Assembly (NCBI RefSeq): GCF_900110105.1
Contig: NZ_FOCL01000003.1
Coordinates: 682,001 to 746,000, forward strand
Source: Mucilaginibacter gossypiicola
GTDB taxonomy: Bacteria; Bacteroidota; Bacteroidia; Sphingobacteriales; Sphingobacteriaceae
DNA: 64,000 nt
Direction: 5' to 3'
The notes beneath the pieces were generated by a model. It had not been told where the DNA came from. It made no database searches and worked only from the letters and a program-made list of their open reading frames with translations. This document shows positions 8,035-18,017 of this stretch, piece by piece. The position numbers were made by a program, and so were the translations under genes. Position 1 is the stretch's first letter. The number at the start of each line of letters is the position of its first letter.

Positions 8035-10329
8035 TTAATCTTTTTGAGGGATATTGGTCATGGTGAACGCCAAAGTACCGCCGTGGCTGATCTGCTCGTG
8101 CGATATCATATGATCTTTTATAGGTACTCCGTTAAATGTAACCAACTTTACATATTTGTTCTGAGCTGATAAACCGGCGGCTTTGATAACCAATTTATTA
8201 CCGTTTTGCAGGTTCAGGGCTATGTACGGAAACTGTGGTGCTCCAATGCTGTACAAGCCTGATGCCGGTGTTACAGGATAAAAACCCATGGTACTAAAAA
8301 TATACCAGGCAGATGTTTGCCCGCAGTCGTCGTTACCGTTTATACCTATAGGTGCATTCCTGAAATTTTGCCATGAGGTATGCTGCCTTACCAGTTCCTG
8401 TGCTTTCCATGGCATACCGCAATAGTTAAACAGGTAAATGTAATGGTGCCCAGGCTCGTTATCGGCCCTGTAATGGCCATCATTAAAGTTATGGGTTAGC
8501 TTATCGGCAAAAGCTTTTTCGCCACCCATGAGGGCTATCATTCCCGGTACATCATGCATAGCACCAAAAGTGTAAGTCCACTTTGTCCCTTCGGTAAACC
8601 CACTATCCGGCTGTGCCGACCAGCTCCCGTCTGCATTACGCGGAGCCATAAACCCGGTTGAAGTGTTGTACACATTTTTATAATTTTTGCTCCAACCCAT
8701 TAACTGATTATAATCACCGGTTTTGCCTAAAGCTTTTGCAAGCTGGGCAACACAGTAGTCGTCAATACCATATTCAATAGTGCGCGATACTGACTCTTTA
8801 GTTTTATCAACAGGAATATATCCTAACTTATGATAATTGGTTAAACCGCCACGGGCCTCAAAGCTTGTCCACAGATCACGATCACCCCATTTTTTCTGAA
8901 CATCGCCATCGGGCGCTGTAAACGCGTCTTTGTGTAGTGCTTCGTAAGCTAAGGCCGCGTTGTAGCCCCTGAAACCTTTGATGTAGGCATCGGCAATTAC
9001 AGCATCGGCATGGGTACCTATCATGATGTTGGTATAGGTTGGGTTAGGCCACATCGGCATCCAGCCGCCCTCCTGGTACATTTGCAGCAACGATTTTACC
9101 ATATCATTCACACGCTCGGGCTGAGTTAGGATCAATAGTGGATGCAAAGCCCTGAAAGTATCCCATAAAGAGTAATCATTATACGAAACACCATTGTGAA
9201 TTTTATCATCGAAAGCGCTGTAATATCTGCCGTATTCTGAAAATTCCCTCGGGAAAAGCAGGGTGTGGAACATAGCGGTATAAAAAATAGTCTTTTGTCC
9301 GTCGGTGATATCAGCTACCTGCACTTTTTTCAATTGTTGCTGCCAGTTATCACGAGTGCTTTTCACTACTTTCTCAAAGTCCCAATCAGGGATTTCACGC
9401 TTAAGGTTGTGACGTGCCTGATCGATGCTGATAAATGACGTAGCTACGGTAACCTTTACTACGGTACTACCTGCTGTTTTGAATGAAACATAAGCACCCA
9501 TACGGGTACCAAACTGTTCTTTACTTTTCTTCTTAATGGTTTGATTATCCCAGGTGCCGTAGCTGCGGATAGGCTTATCAAACTTGATAATAAAATACCC
9601 TTTGAAGTTTTTAAGCGGAGGCCCAAGCTGTGCCGACTGCCTGTCGGGATTGTAGCCGGTTATCTCGTTATTTACGGTGTCAACATGCACATATCCGCGC
9701 ATCTCCTTCATCCTTACCTTAAAATCATTGGCCCAATCGGTAAGTGCAGGATTAAGATTGATCCCCTGAATGATGAGATGCGCCTGATCTGCCTTAGGGA
9801 AAGTAAAGCGGAACATACCGCAAGTATTGGCACCGGCTATCTCGGCTTTAATATTTGTATTATTGGCAGCCTTTAGTTTTAGGGAGTAGTAATATGGTTT
9901 AGCCACTTCATCCTTATGGTCAAACATCAGCTTACGCTCTTCGGGCAGTACACGAAGGTTACCAATTTGAGGCATTACAGATACATAACCATAATCGCCC
10001 ATCCAAACGGTTGGCTGGTGTGAGGCCATCAGGCCTATTACCGAGTTATCCTCATAGGTATAACTCATTTTGCTCATTTTGTTTTCGCCGGTTTGGGCAA
10101 CAAAATTGGTCATGGCAAAAGGCACGTTCACGCAGGGCATAGTACCACCACCGTCGAGTCCTTTGGCAAAACCGGTTGATGCCGTACCGATGAGCGGGTT
10201 TACATAGTCAACCTCGTCCTTTTTTACTTTGGTTGTTTTTTGCTGTGCATTTGTTGTTACGGAAACTAACGAAAGCAATAAAAAGGGATATACCTTCCGT
10301 TTTAATTTCGGGCAAATGTTTAAGATCAT
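8035..10329 (-). CDS. GH92 alpha-mannosidase (secreted)
   Basis: 764 residues. Signal peptide at the N-terminus (hydrophobic run, ending TTNAQQ). The opening YVNPLIGTASTGFAKG is the GH92 N-terminal signature. Family catalytic-region motifs are present: EGTKWTYTF with Glu580 (candidate acid) and GNDDCGQTSAWY at about 665-676 with the paired Asp residues. GH92 enzymes are Ca-dependent exo-alpha-mannosidases, mostly acting on alpha-1,2/1,3/1,4/1,6 mannosides of N-glycans or yeast mannan. It is the second GH92 in tandem and the last gene of the large minus-strand unit. The linkage preference cannot be read here. Confidence 0.93.
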   Translation of the reverse strand: MILNICPKLKRKVYPFLLLSLVSVTTNAQQKTTKVKKDEVDYVNPLIGTASTGFAKGLDGGGTMPCVNVPFAMTNFVAQTGENKMSKMSYTYEDNSVIGLMASHQPTVWMGDYGYVSVMPQIGNLRVLPEERKLMFDHKDEVAKPYYYSLKLKAANNTNIKAEIAGANTCGMFRFTFPKADQAHLIIQGINLNPALTDWANDFKVRMKEMRGYVHVDTVNNEITGYNPDRQSAQLGPPLKNFKGYFIIKFDKPIRSYGTWDNQTIKKKSKEQFGTRMGAYVSFKTAGSTVVKVTVATSFISIDQARHNLKREIPDWDFEKVVKSTRDNWQQQLKKVQVADITDGQKTIFYTAMFHTLLFPREFSEYGRYYSAFDDKIHNGVSYNDYSLWDTFRALHPLLILTQPERVNDMVKSLLQMYQEGGWMPMWPNPTYTNIMIGTHADAVIADAYIKGFRGYNAALAYEALHKDAFTAPDGDVQKKWGDRDLWTSFEARGGLTNYHKLGYIPVDKTKESVSRTIEYGIDDYCVAQLAKALGKTGDYNQLMGWSKNYKNVYNTSTGFMAPRNADGSWSAQPDSGFTEGTKWTYTFGAMHDVPGMIALMGGEKAFADKLTHNFNDGHYRADNEPGHHYIYLFNYCGMPWKAQELVRQHTSWQNFRNAPIGINGNDDCGQTSAWYIFSTMGFYPVTPASGLYSIGAPQFPYIALNLQNGNKLVIKAAGLSAQNKYVKLVTFNGVPIKDHMISHEQISHGGTLAFTMTNIPQKD

Positions 10330-10345
10330 TTCAGATAGATTTTTT

Positions 10346-10365
10346 AGGCTTGTTTAAACAGGCCT
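10346..10365. promoter_or_regulatory. Candidate operator palindrome upstream of GH92
   Basis: AGGCTTGTTTAAACAGGCCT is a 20-base near-perfect inverted repeat with one mismatched pair, centred on GTTTAAAC. It lies 17-36 bases before the GH92 start. It is not followed by a T-run in the direction of the upstream gene, so it does not look like a terminator. A LacI-type site is one option, given the adjacent regulator gene; this is inference. Confidence 0.35.
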
Positions 10366-10426
10366 GGCAAATCTCTAATTTTTCAGATCATATTTGTGAA
10401 AAGCCTGATATTTTTTTCGCGAATAT

Positions 10427-13400
10427 TTATTGCTGAAGAATTGATACCTTTTCTGAAGATACGATGCCTTTTATATCATCGGCAGATAAAGCAGCCTTGA
10501 ATACTTTCACTTTGTTTATATAACCGTGAAACACCCTTTCTGAAGGAAACTCCTCATTCCGGCCCAACGTCCATTTGTTATTTACCGACAGATCAGCAGT
10601 TACATCTAATTCGGAAGTACCCACTAAAATGCCATCTATATAAAGATAAAGCTTTTTGCCGCTGTAAACCCCCGCTATGTGGTGCCAGTGTTGATGCCAG
10701 TCGGTAGGGAGGTTTACAGTACAATCGCCCCTGCCCCATCCGCCGGCAAAAAAAGTAAGCGTTTTGTTATCGGTCATTTGCAACACGTGGTTGTCGCCTT
10801 TGGTAATGATATCGGTTAAACCTTTCTCCTTACCCGTTGGGTATACCCAGCCCATCATACTGATGGATTCGCCCATGTTATCTAAAACAGGCGCGTTTGG
10901 AACTTCCACGTAAGTGCTATCGCCAAACAGCAGTTGATCTTTATTGGTTGTTGCCTGAGTTGAAATAATGTTCCCGTTGTTATGAAATCCTGAGCTATCA
11001 GCTACCGACTTGCCGGGAGCTATCGATACGAAATTAAGCATCAATGATTCGGCGGCATCTTCATAAACTTTATATACGGTTTTCGCGGTATCAACCTTTA
11101 CTTGTTTAAATCCTTTTTTGGAAGCAGTTATATTATGACCGATAGTTTTAACCCCACCTGCATTCAGTTTGATATTATCTGTAAATACAACCGAATCATT
11201 CTGGATTACCGGTATTATAAAAGTCTGCTTTAGTCCGCCTGTGTTTTTTATCAGGTATTTTATCTCCTGGTTTTCATTTAGCCTGATCATCGGCTTTACT
11301 TGCAGTTGGGATATTTCAAAAGCATGCTCCTGTGGTTTTGCCGGCAGCTTCACCTCAACAGTCAACGGGAGTGTATTATCGAGTGTCAATGTGGTCTTCC
11401 CAACCGGATAAAGCCTGAACATTATAGAATCCTGAACAGTTTGCCCTTGTTCAACCAAACAATTCCTATAGCCATATGGCTTGCCGTTAACCAACAACTT
11501 CACCGTTTTAACACCTTTGCTACCTGTATTTTTAAGCCTGAACTTTACGACAAGCGGCTCATGTGGCACTACGCTTTTTTTATCAACCGAATAATCAATG
11601 ATCTTAAAAGCGGTGTTTTTTTGTGTAGATGATAGCTCAACCGGATCTTTATCCATCGGCCAGTTACCCGGCTCTTTGCCCATATTAAAAATCATTGCAC
11701 CGCCGTTTGCTATAACGGAATGCGGTAACACTAACCGCCGCCAGGCCTTACCATTTACCTGCAACGATTGTATATAGTTATTTTTTAATGCTGAATTATC
11801 GCTGCTGATGACAAACTTTCTGCCGTTTGGCAGATGAAGGGTTACTGCTTTAAACAATGGCGTACCAATAGCATAAAGCGGCCTGCCGGGACAAGCAGGA
11901 TAAATCCCCAGCGAACTAAAAACATACCAGCTGGATGTTGAACCAAGGTCATCATTACCGGGCAAACCGCCGGGCGTAGCACTGAACCTGTTTAGCATAA
12001 TATCCCTTACCCATTTTTGTGTTAGCTGTGGCTTACCGGCCTGGTTAAACAGGTAAGGCAGGTGAAATACAGTTTCGTTATCAAACAGAATAACGTTATT
12101 GCTTAGCGCCGAATCCAAGCGGGCAGCAAACTGATCGTTACCGCCGGTCATATTGATGAGGTCCTTACCGTTTTGGGGCACAAAGTATGAATACACCCAT
12201 TTATCACCTTCTTTATAACCAGATGTACCGGGTTGAAGTTTAAATTCCTCGCCGTTTCGCGGAAGCATAAATAATTCATCTTTATTTAAAAGATTGCGAT
12301 AGTTTAGACCTCTGTTTAATGATAATTGAGCGGTTTGTTGGTCATTCATCACCTTATCCGCAAATTGCGACAAGGCCCAATCGTCATAAGCATACTCAAC
12401 CGTACGGGTAACCGATTCCTGCCGCGTAAAAGGTACGTATCCTTTTTGATGATACACTTCCATATCCGATTGAACAAATGGACCGTCAACCAGATCTTTT
12501 TTCATTCCCTTGTATGCAAGTTCTTTATCAAAGCCGGTTATCCCTTTTAAATAGGAATCAACAATGATTGGAATAGCATGGTTACCCGTCATGCTTTCGG
12601 TTGGCAGGTGCCCGCTTTGCTTGTAAACATCCAACATAGAGAAGATCACATCCTGTTGCTTTTGCGGATATAACACTGTAAGCAAAGGATGCAACGACCG
12701 AAAAGTGTCCCAGGGAGAAAAACCGCCATACTGGTTTTGCCCAGTCTTTTGATGGATTTCCCCATCGTGGCCACGATAATTACCATCGGCGTCATCAATT
12801 ACCCAGGGTAATAAAAGCGAATGATAGAGCGCGGTGTAAAACACCGTATTATGCTGCTCATTATTATCGGTTATATCAATAACAGATAATAGCTTAGCCC
12901 ATTCTCTGCTGGTTTGTGCACGAACCTCATCAAAACTAAGGCTCCCGATTTCCTGATCGATATTGTGCTGAGCACCGGAATAACCTACCGATGATTTGCT
13001 CAATTGCAAAGTAATGATTGTAGTACTTGTTTGGGCTTTAGAAAAGGTAAACAACCAACCGCCTTTAACTTCCTTTTTGTCTGTATATCCTTCGCTAAAG
13101 TTTATCACAGTATTAGCATCAGAATTATGGATCACTTTATTGGATATGGCGTTAATCCCGCCACCATTACCGATAAAAATTTGCGGTTTAGCATTTTCTT
13201 TAAAAGTAAAACGGAACATGCCGGTTCTTGCAGTAGCGGTTGCTTCGGCTGTGATGGGCCGCTCATCAAAATTCACTTTATAATAACCCGGCACAGCGCT
13301 TTCCTTTTTGTGCGAAAAGTGAATGCTTGATTTACCAGGCTCAAAATTAGCACCGCTATTCCATGGCATGATAAAAAGACGACCGGATGATCCTTCCGGA

Positions 13401-13681
13401 AAGCCACTCATGTGCCCAAGACAACTGAAATAATAAACTGAACTGTCAGTATAATTATATCCCCTTGCTCCAGTAACCCTTGTTTCCGGGCTTAGCTGTA
13501 CCGCACCCGATGGTGCAACAGCACCGGGATAACAGCCGCCATTATTGCCCCATTTGGTGAGTACATTGCTTACAGTTGTACCAATAAACGGATCAACATA
13601 ATGCAGGTGGTTTACTTGTTGGGCATAGAGGTTGAAGCCCGGTAATATCGAGGCTAAGACGAAATATATTATCTTCTTCAA
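10427..13681 (-). CDS. GH92 alpha-mannosidase with C-terminal LamG-like domain
   Basis: About 1084 residues, longer than a plain GH92 (about 750). A signal peptide (KKIIYFVLASILPGFNLYAQQ) is followed by the GH92 opening YVDPFIGTTVSNVLTKWG. The catalytic motifs are EGDKWVYSY and GNDDLGSTSSWY. After the GH92 fold come one or two beta-sandwich domains resembling CARDB (about 700-860) and a concanavalin-like LamG domain (about 880-1080, with DKQLLFGDSTYVEVP-like strands and ISMMGWVYP). The added domains probably bind carbohydrate. Start: I choose the TTG at 13681, which gives MKKIIYF. ATG codons at 13720 and 13741 lie inside a palindromic repeat and would put a long odd tail before the signal peptide. 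Confidence 0.9.
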   Translation of the reverse strand: MKKIIYFVLASILPGFNLYAQQVNHLHYVDPFIGTTVSNVLTKWGNNGGCYPGAVAPSGAVQLSPETRVTGARGYNYTDSSVYYFSCLGHMSGFPEGSSGRLFIMPWNSGANFEPGKSSIHFSHKKESAVPGYYKVNFDERPITAEATATARTGMFRFTFKENAKPQIFIGNGGGINAISNKVIHNSDANTVINFSEGYTDKKEVKGGWLFTFSKAQTSTTIITLQLSKSSVGYSGAQHNIDQEIGSLSFDEVRAQTSREWAKLLSVIDITDNNEQHNTVFYTALYHSLLLPWVIDDADGNYRGHDGEIHQKTGQNQYGGFSPWDTFRSLHPLLTVLYPQKQQDVIFSMLDVYKQSGHLPTESMTGNHAIPIIVDSYLKGITGFDKELAYKGMKKDLVDGPFVQSDMEVYHQKGYVPFTRQESVTRTVEYAYDDWALSQFADKVMNDQQTAQLSLNRGLNYRNLLNKDELFMLPRNGEEFKLQPGTSGYKEGDKWVYSYFVPQNGKDLINMTGGNDQFAARLDSALSNNVILFDNETVFHLPYLFNQAGKPQLTQKWVRDIMLNRFSATPGGLPGNDDLGSTSSWYVFSSLGIYPACPGRPLYAIGTPLFKAVTLHLPNGRKFVISSDNSALKNNYIQSLQVNGKAWRRLVLPHSVIANGGAMIFNMGKEPGNWPMDKDPVELSSTQKNTAFKIIDYSVDKKSVVPHEPLVVKFRLKNTGSKGVKTVKLLVNGKPYGYRNCLVEQGQTVQDSIMFRLYPVGKTTLTLDNTLPLTVEVKLPAKPQEHAFEISQLQVKPMIRLNENQEIKYLIKNTGGLKQTFIIPVIQNDSVVFTDNIKLNAGGVKTIGHNITASKKGFKQVKVDTAKTVYKVYEDAAESLMLNFVSIAPGKSVADSSGFHNNGNIISTQATTNKDQLLFGDSTYVEVPNAPVLDNMGESISMMGWVYPTGKEKGLTDIITKGDNHVLQMTDNKTLTFFAGGWGRGDCTVNLPTDWHQHWHHIAGVYSGKKLYLYIDGILVGTSELDVTADLSVNNKWTLGRNEEFPSERVFHGYINKVKVFKAALSADDIKGIVSSEKVSILQQ

Positions 13682-13707
13682 TTGTGCAATCAATAATTTA
13701 AAATAAA

Positions 13708-13800
13708 TGTAGAGACGCATAATTGCGTCTCCCGCTTGCAAGGCATTGGAAATTCACTATCCGCTCTGTACAGTTAGAGACGCAATTATGCGTCTCTACA
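13708..13800. repeat. Paired palindromic repeat (GAGACGC family, copy 2)
   Basis: Unit one at 13712-13731 reads GAGACGCATAATTGCGTCTC; unit two at 13777-13796 is its exact reverse complement. Outer flanks TGTA and TACA also pair. Stem sequence is shared with copies at 7909 and 49068, while the loop differs (TAAT core instead of CAC/GTG). It lies between the acyltransferase and GH92 genes, inside the run of minus-strand genes. Confidence 0.9.
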
Positions 13801-13806
13801 GGATTA

Positions 13807-14934
13807 TTATATTTTTATATAAATCTTCTTTTTATCAAGCACCCAGGCCACCAGCCAGCAAAGCATCATATAACAAAGTGCGAATACCAGTGTACCAAAA
13901 GCACCCGGGAATATCTTTTGGTAAAACACCTGGTTTATCCAATCATAAAAACTTAACTGTGGTTTTACCCAAATAGTTTGAAAAACGGTAAGCAGCAACT
14001 CCGACAGCAAGTAGATAGCCAACGAATTTCGTCCGAAAATGAGGAAGAAGTTTGTGCCTTTTTTGATCTTTTTTATTTCGATGGCAAATACCATAAAACC
14101 TAATAGCAAAAGGTCGATACCGATGGTAAGCAGCGTGAAGGAGCTTGTCCATAGTTTTTTAGCTACGGGAAAAAACTGCGCCCAGAATAAGGAAACAGCG
14201 ATCAACAAAACACCGCACATAAATAACCGCGCAACCGACTCGTAATTTTTACCCTTACGCTGAATGAACGCTCCAGCCAGATAGCCGCCAATTACATTCA
14301 CAATGGCGGTCATGGTGCTGAGCAAACCTTCGGGATCAAAAGCTATGGGACCGCCTTTATCATGATATAAATGATCGTTACCCATCAACACGATATCCAA
14401 TCGCGTGCCTGCATTGCCAAGCATGGTATACTCTTTGCCAGGTTCGCCGCAAAATATCAGGAAAGCCCAGTAGCCTAATAGAAGTACAACAGATATAACG
14501 ACAGCTGTCTTTTGCGAACAATAGTGAACTATCAAAGCACCAAAGAAATAACACAACGCTATCCGCTGTAACACGCCCATGATACGGGTATGGTTTAAAG
14601 GGTTAAACACCCAGCTACCTGCCTCACGATGGAAGAACGGGAACCAATACATCAGGTAACCCAGCAAAAAAATGATCACCGTACGCTTAAATATTTTACC
14701 GATAAAAGCAGAGTCAGTTTCAAACTTCTTTTTGGAGAAACTAAGCGCGTTACCTACCGCGAACAGGAACGATGGAAAAACAAGATCGGTAGGTGTAAAA
14801 CCTATCCAGGGGGCATGGTCAAGCGGTGACCATACGTTCGCCCCCGAACCGGGGGCATTAACGATGATCATGAAGCAAATGGTCATACCACGGAAAACAT
14901 CAAGTGCGGTAAATCTTTCGGTTGTTGTAGCCAT
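13807..14934 (-). CDS. HGSNAT/DUF5009-like membrane acetyltransferase
   Basis: 375 residues with about ten hydrophobic segments. The start matches the heparan-alpha-glucosaminide N-acetyltransferase family: FTALDVFRGMTICFMIIVN, then LDHAPWIGFTPTDLVFPSF. His40 in DHAPW sits where human HGSNAT has its active-site His (the KHASWNGLT stretch). That enzyme carries acetyl groups from cytosolic acetyl-CoA across the membrane onto terminal alpha-glucosamine. The gene ends nine bases from the GH35 gene start in the same unit as a NAGLU-like GH89. The annotation as a sugar acetyltransferase is from homology by eye; some relatives are called NagX or plain DUF5009 with no proven activity. Confidence 0.82.
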   Translation of the reverse strand: MATTTERFTALDVFRGMTICFMIIVNAPGSGANVWSPLDHAPWIGFTPTDLVFPSFLFAVGNALSFSKKKFETDSAFIGKIFKRTVIIFLLGYLMYWFPFFHREAGSWVFNPLNHTRIMGVLQRIALCYFFGALIVHYCSQKTAVVISVVLLLGYWAFLIFCGEPGKEYTMLGNAGTRLDIVLMGNDHLYHDKGGPIAFDPEGLLSTMTAIVNVIGGYLAGAFIQRKGKNYESVARLFMCGVLLIAVSLFWAQFFPVAKKLWTSSFTLLTIGIDLLLLGFMVFAIEIKKIKKGTNFFLIFGRNSLAIYLLSELLLTVFQTIWVKPQLSFYDWINQVFYQKIFPGAFGTLVFALCYMMLCWLVAWVLDKKKIYIKI

Positions 14935-14943
14935 GTGCTGTTA

Positions 14944-17901
14944 TTAATTAAGGGGTATTGAAATTTCGTTGATTGTTCTACCTGCTGCCTCTTCGGCTAC
15001 AATTCGGGTTTGGTTGATACTATTGCCGTCTTCGTCGTAAACCACCAGTTGGTTTAAGCCTGTTTTAAGCCAGCACTCTGGAATGTAAAGGCTTTTCACA
15101 TCGAGCTTTTCAGGGTATCTTCCTAAATTATGACCGTTAACCCAAACAGAGCCATGCCCTAATCCTTCAGGTTCAAAACGCCAGATAAAGATATTCCCTT
15201 TTGATGGTGGTAAGCTAAATGTTGTGCGATAAAAAACCGGCTCATTTTTCATTTGCATGGCTGCATCGGGTTTTGTCCAGCCGGTAGAGGCCAACACATC
15301 GCCGGGGCCACCTTTCAGTTGCCAGTTGGTTACGGTTGTTGCATCACCGATGGCGTTGATTTTTACAGGTTGATCGATACCACCTTCATTCGAATAATTC
15401 TCGATAAAGACAGTAAGCTCAACCGGACGTTTTAATGTTTCGGCATCGGTAATATTTACTTCAAAAGGCTGGTTCCATCCATCATGATGGGCTACCTGTT
15501 TGCCATTAATAAATACGGTAGCATTTTCGTCAACACTTTTAAACAGTATCGCTAATTTTGAAGTACCCACAGCCTGCTGCGGAATGATGGTATGGAACCA
15601 CGCATAACCCTCTTTCAGGTTAAAAACATCATTTCCTATTTTATACTTTTTGTACACCGATGTATCAAATGCCGGCGGACCTTGCTTTACATCATCTTTT
15701 TTGTTGGCACTGGTAAAATACCACTTGCCAAGCTCAGAAATAAAAGGGCCGCCCTTTTTGATAAGCGCATTGCCAAAAAGTCCTTTGCTATCTACCTCAT
15801 CTATCGGGCCAAGGTAGGCAGCCAGTTTATCGCGCCCGTCATGTGCTGCAAAAACGGCTAACGTATGCTTGCCTTTTGTCAGATTAAGGGTTAACTCATT
15901 ATCATTCAGTTTCCATTTAGCAGCAGGCTTGCCGTCAATAAAAGCTTGTCCCCTGCCGCCTCCTTTAACCTGTAAGGTATATTTTCCGTTAGATGGGATA
16001 TTTAGCATGGCCCTATACCAGGCATCAGCAGTTACGTCAGCATCAGCACCAATGGGCTGCGGGTCTTTTGATTTAAGCCAGGTGCTTGTACTTACATTGG
16101 ATGCCACGTTGACGGCGGCGTTTTTATATTGCCAGTTTGATAAATTGATGGTTTGTTGCTGGCCGCCCTTTTTGGCATCGATATTAAAAGCGATCCCTTT
16201 ACTATCGGTATATAAAATTGCTTTTTGTAGCGACTTTTGTGTCAAAGGCGTTTCTGCTGTGATTTTAAATTGACCACTTTTAACCGAGGTTTCGCCAACA
16301 TAGTTTAGCCCCGTGATGATATAGCTTTTGCCTTCAGTTTCGGTGATCCACGTTTTATCGGTTAAAGCCCGGTTCATGGCCAAAACCCTGATGGTCTGCG
16401 GGCCGGAGGTAAAGGTATACTCAACAGGCATTTCATTGGCAACAGGCATTTTTTCGTCGATCAACACATCATTACTGCCAATTTTTACGGCAGTTGATTT
16501 TGATGAAGCTTTATCTTTTGTATTGAAACGAAGTAACAGCGGATTGCCAGCTTCGGCATCAACAACTACCGTTATAGTGTTAGCTTGTTTAACTATGGCG
16601 AATACACGTGTAAACACCCAATCAAGCGTAACATCGTCATTGAGTTTATAATTATGAACTAAAGGGAAAATCTCTTTAGGTTGGACGCTGATAGTTTTAC
16701 CTGCAAGCAGCTCTTCGGCACCTTTAATATCTAATGGTGTGCTTAGTTTACAAGTACCCGGATTATCTAAAAATATCAGATCACCTGCAGGGCTTGTGCG
16801 GGCGGATATTTTAATGGCAGTGTCAACAGCAATGCCTTTGTATGTTTCCGAAGCATTTGTACTGTTTTCCAATACATCCTGAAAACTACGCGAAAACCAT
16901 GCAGCACGTTTAAAAGCATAATATATTGGCCGCAAATCACCCGCCTGGCCTATGCCCGTACCGTAATCATACGAAGCTGCATCCTCATCATTATTGGTAT
17001 AACCAAAGTTCGAGCCCCCATGAGCCATGTAGTAGTTATAACCGTTACCACCACGGGCAATGATCTTCCAGGTGCGCCTGTCATAAAGCTCTGCATCGCC
17101 CGGCTTTGCACCATATTGCGAATACCAAACGGCCCAGAACTCGGTAGAAAACCATGGGTTTGGCCGTTTATCGTCATCAAGCTTACCATCACCGGCGGGA
17201 TCGCTGGCATGGTGCAGACCGCTGAAAAAATATGGTACCTGCATACCCATATCCAAAGCTTTTGCCTGCAGGTGTTTGAAATAGCCGTCGGGCATTACAG
17301 TTCCCCACCCATTGGGATGCTCATTTTCCAGTTGCACCAATATCACCGCGCCGCCTTTATTTATTTGTCGTTGAAATACAACCGGCAAAAGATGATCAAA
17401 AAAGCGATCGACGTATTGTTCAAAAGATTTATTGTCTTCCCTAACCCGCAGGCCTTTTTTAAATTTAAGCCATATGGGGTAACCGCCGTTATCCCACTCA
17501 GCGCAATAATACGGGCCAACGCGCACAATAGCGTATAAGCCAAGCTGTTTTACGATATCCAGGAATTTACCCAAATCGTGATCACCGGTAAAATTGAATT
17601 TGCCTTCCTGTTCTTCATGAAAATTCCAAATGGTGTAGATCTCAATACAATTAAAACCCGCCCGTTTTATCCGCAATAGCCTATCGTACCAAAGCTCATG
17701 CGGTATGCGGGCGTATTCCAACCCGGCTGATACGATGAACGTACGTTTACCATTCACCATAAAACCTTTGCTGTCAAAATCTATGTAGGGCTTAGCAACA
17801 GCCGAAGCCGGGAAAATATGATCGTTAGCGCTTTGACTGTGTGCTTTAGTAAAGGCGCTTAGTAGTAAGATAAATGTTAATATAGAATAGCGTATTCTCA
17901 T
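14944..17901 (-). CDS. GH35 beta-galactosidase
   Basis: 985 residues with a signal peptide (ILTFILLLSAFTKAHSQS). The GH35 TIM barrel starts with GKRTFIVSAGLEYARIP and contains the family motif GGAVILVQLENEH. Glu194, after Asn193, is the expected acid/base, and Glu254 (FSTEFW) the expected nucleophile. Two small departures from the usual signature are Ala for Pro after GG and His for Tyr after ENE. The C-terminal half has jelly-roll domains typical of large GH35 enzymes (for example VWVNGHNLGRYPE). It should remove terminal beta-galactose in the periplasm or at the surface. It shares the minus-strand unit with GH89, GH92 and the SusCD pair. Confidence 0.92.
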   Translation of the reverse strand: MRIRYSILTFILLLSAFTKAHSQSANDHIFPASAVAKPYIDFDSKGFMVNGKRTFIVSAGLEYARIPHELWYDRLLRIKRAGFNCIEIYTIWNFHEEQEGKFNFTGDHDLGKFLDIVKQLGLYAIVRVGPYYCAEWDNGGYPIWLKFKKGLRVREDNKSFEQYVDRFFDHLLPVVFQRQINKGGAVILVQLENEHPNGWGTVMPDGYFKHLQAKALDMGMQVPYFFSGLHHASDPAGDGKLDDDKRPNPWFSTEFWAVWYSQYGAKPGDAELYDRRTWKIIARGGNGYNYYMAHGGSNFGYTNNDEDAASYDYGTGIGQAGDLRPIYYAFKRAAWFSRSFQDVLENSTNASETYKGIAVDTAIKISARTSPAGDLIFLDNPGTCKLSTPLDIKGAEELLAGKTISVQPKEIFPLVHNYKLNDDVTLDWVFTRVFAIVKQANTITVVVDAEAGNPLLLRFNTKDKASSKSTAVKIGSNDVLIDEKMPVANEMPVEYTFTSGPQTIRVLAMNRALTDKTWITETEGKSYIITGLNYVGETSVKSGQFKITAETPLTQKSLQKAILYTDSKGIAFNIDAKKGGQQQTINLSNWQYKNAAVNVASNVSTSTWLKSKDPQPIGADADVTADAWYRAMLNIPSNGKYTLQVKGGGRGQAFIDGKPAAKWKLNDNELTLNLTKGKHTLAVFAAHDGRDKLAAYLGPIDEVDSKGLFGNALIKKGGPFISELGKWYFTSANKKDDVKQGPPAFDTSVYKKYKIGNDVFNLKEGYAWFHTIIPQQAVGTSKLAILFKSVDENATVFINGKQVAHHDGWNQPFEVNITDAETLKRPVELTVFIENYSNEGGIDQPVKINAIGDATTVTNWQLKGGPGDVLASTGWTKPDAAMQMKNEPVFYRTTFSLPPSKGNIFIWRFEPEGLGHGSVWVNGHNLGRYPEKLDVKSLYIPECWLKTGLNQLVVYDEDGNSINQTRIVAEEAAGRTINEISIPLN

Positions 17902-17937
17902 AAGTTATTTTACGATCCTGTCATTTCGGTAAAATCC

Positions 17938-17970
17938 AGACTTACGAAGTTTTTAAAACTTCGTAAGTCT
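17938..17970. repeat. Inverted repeat, ACTTACGAAGT family
   Basis: A 15-base arm (AGACTTACGAAGTTT) and its exact complement are separated by three bases, forming a strong hairpin between the GH89 and GH35 genes. A decayed relative sits at 33090-33119. Confidence 0.85.
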
Positions 17971-18017
17971 TCTATCTGTGTGTTCTGTCTCTTTAAAGGC
18001 TATTAAATCTAAAAAAG

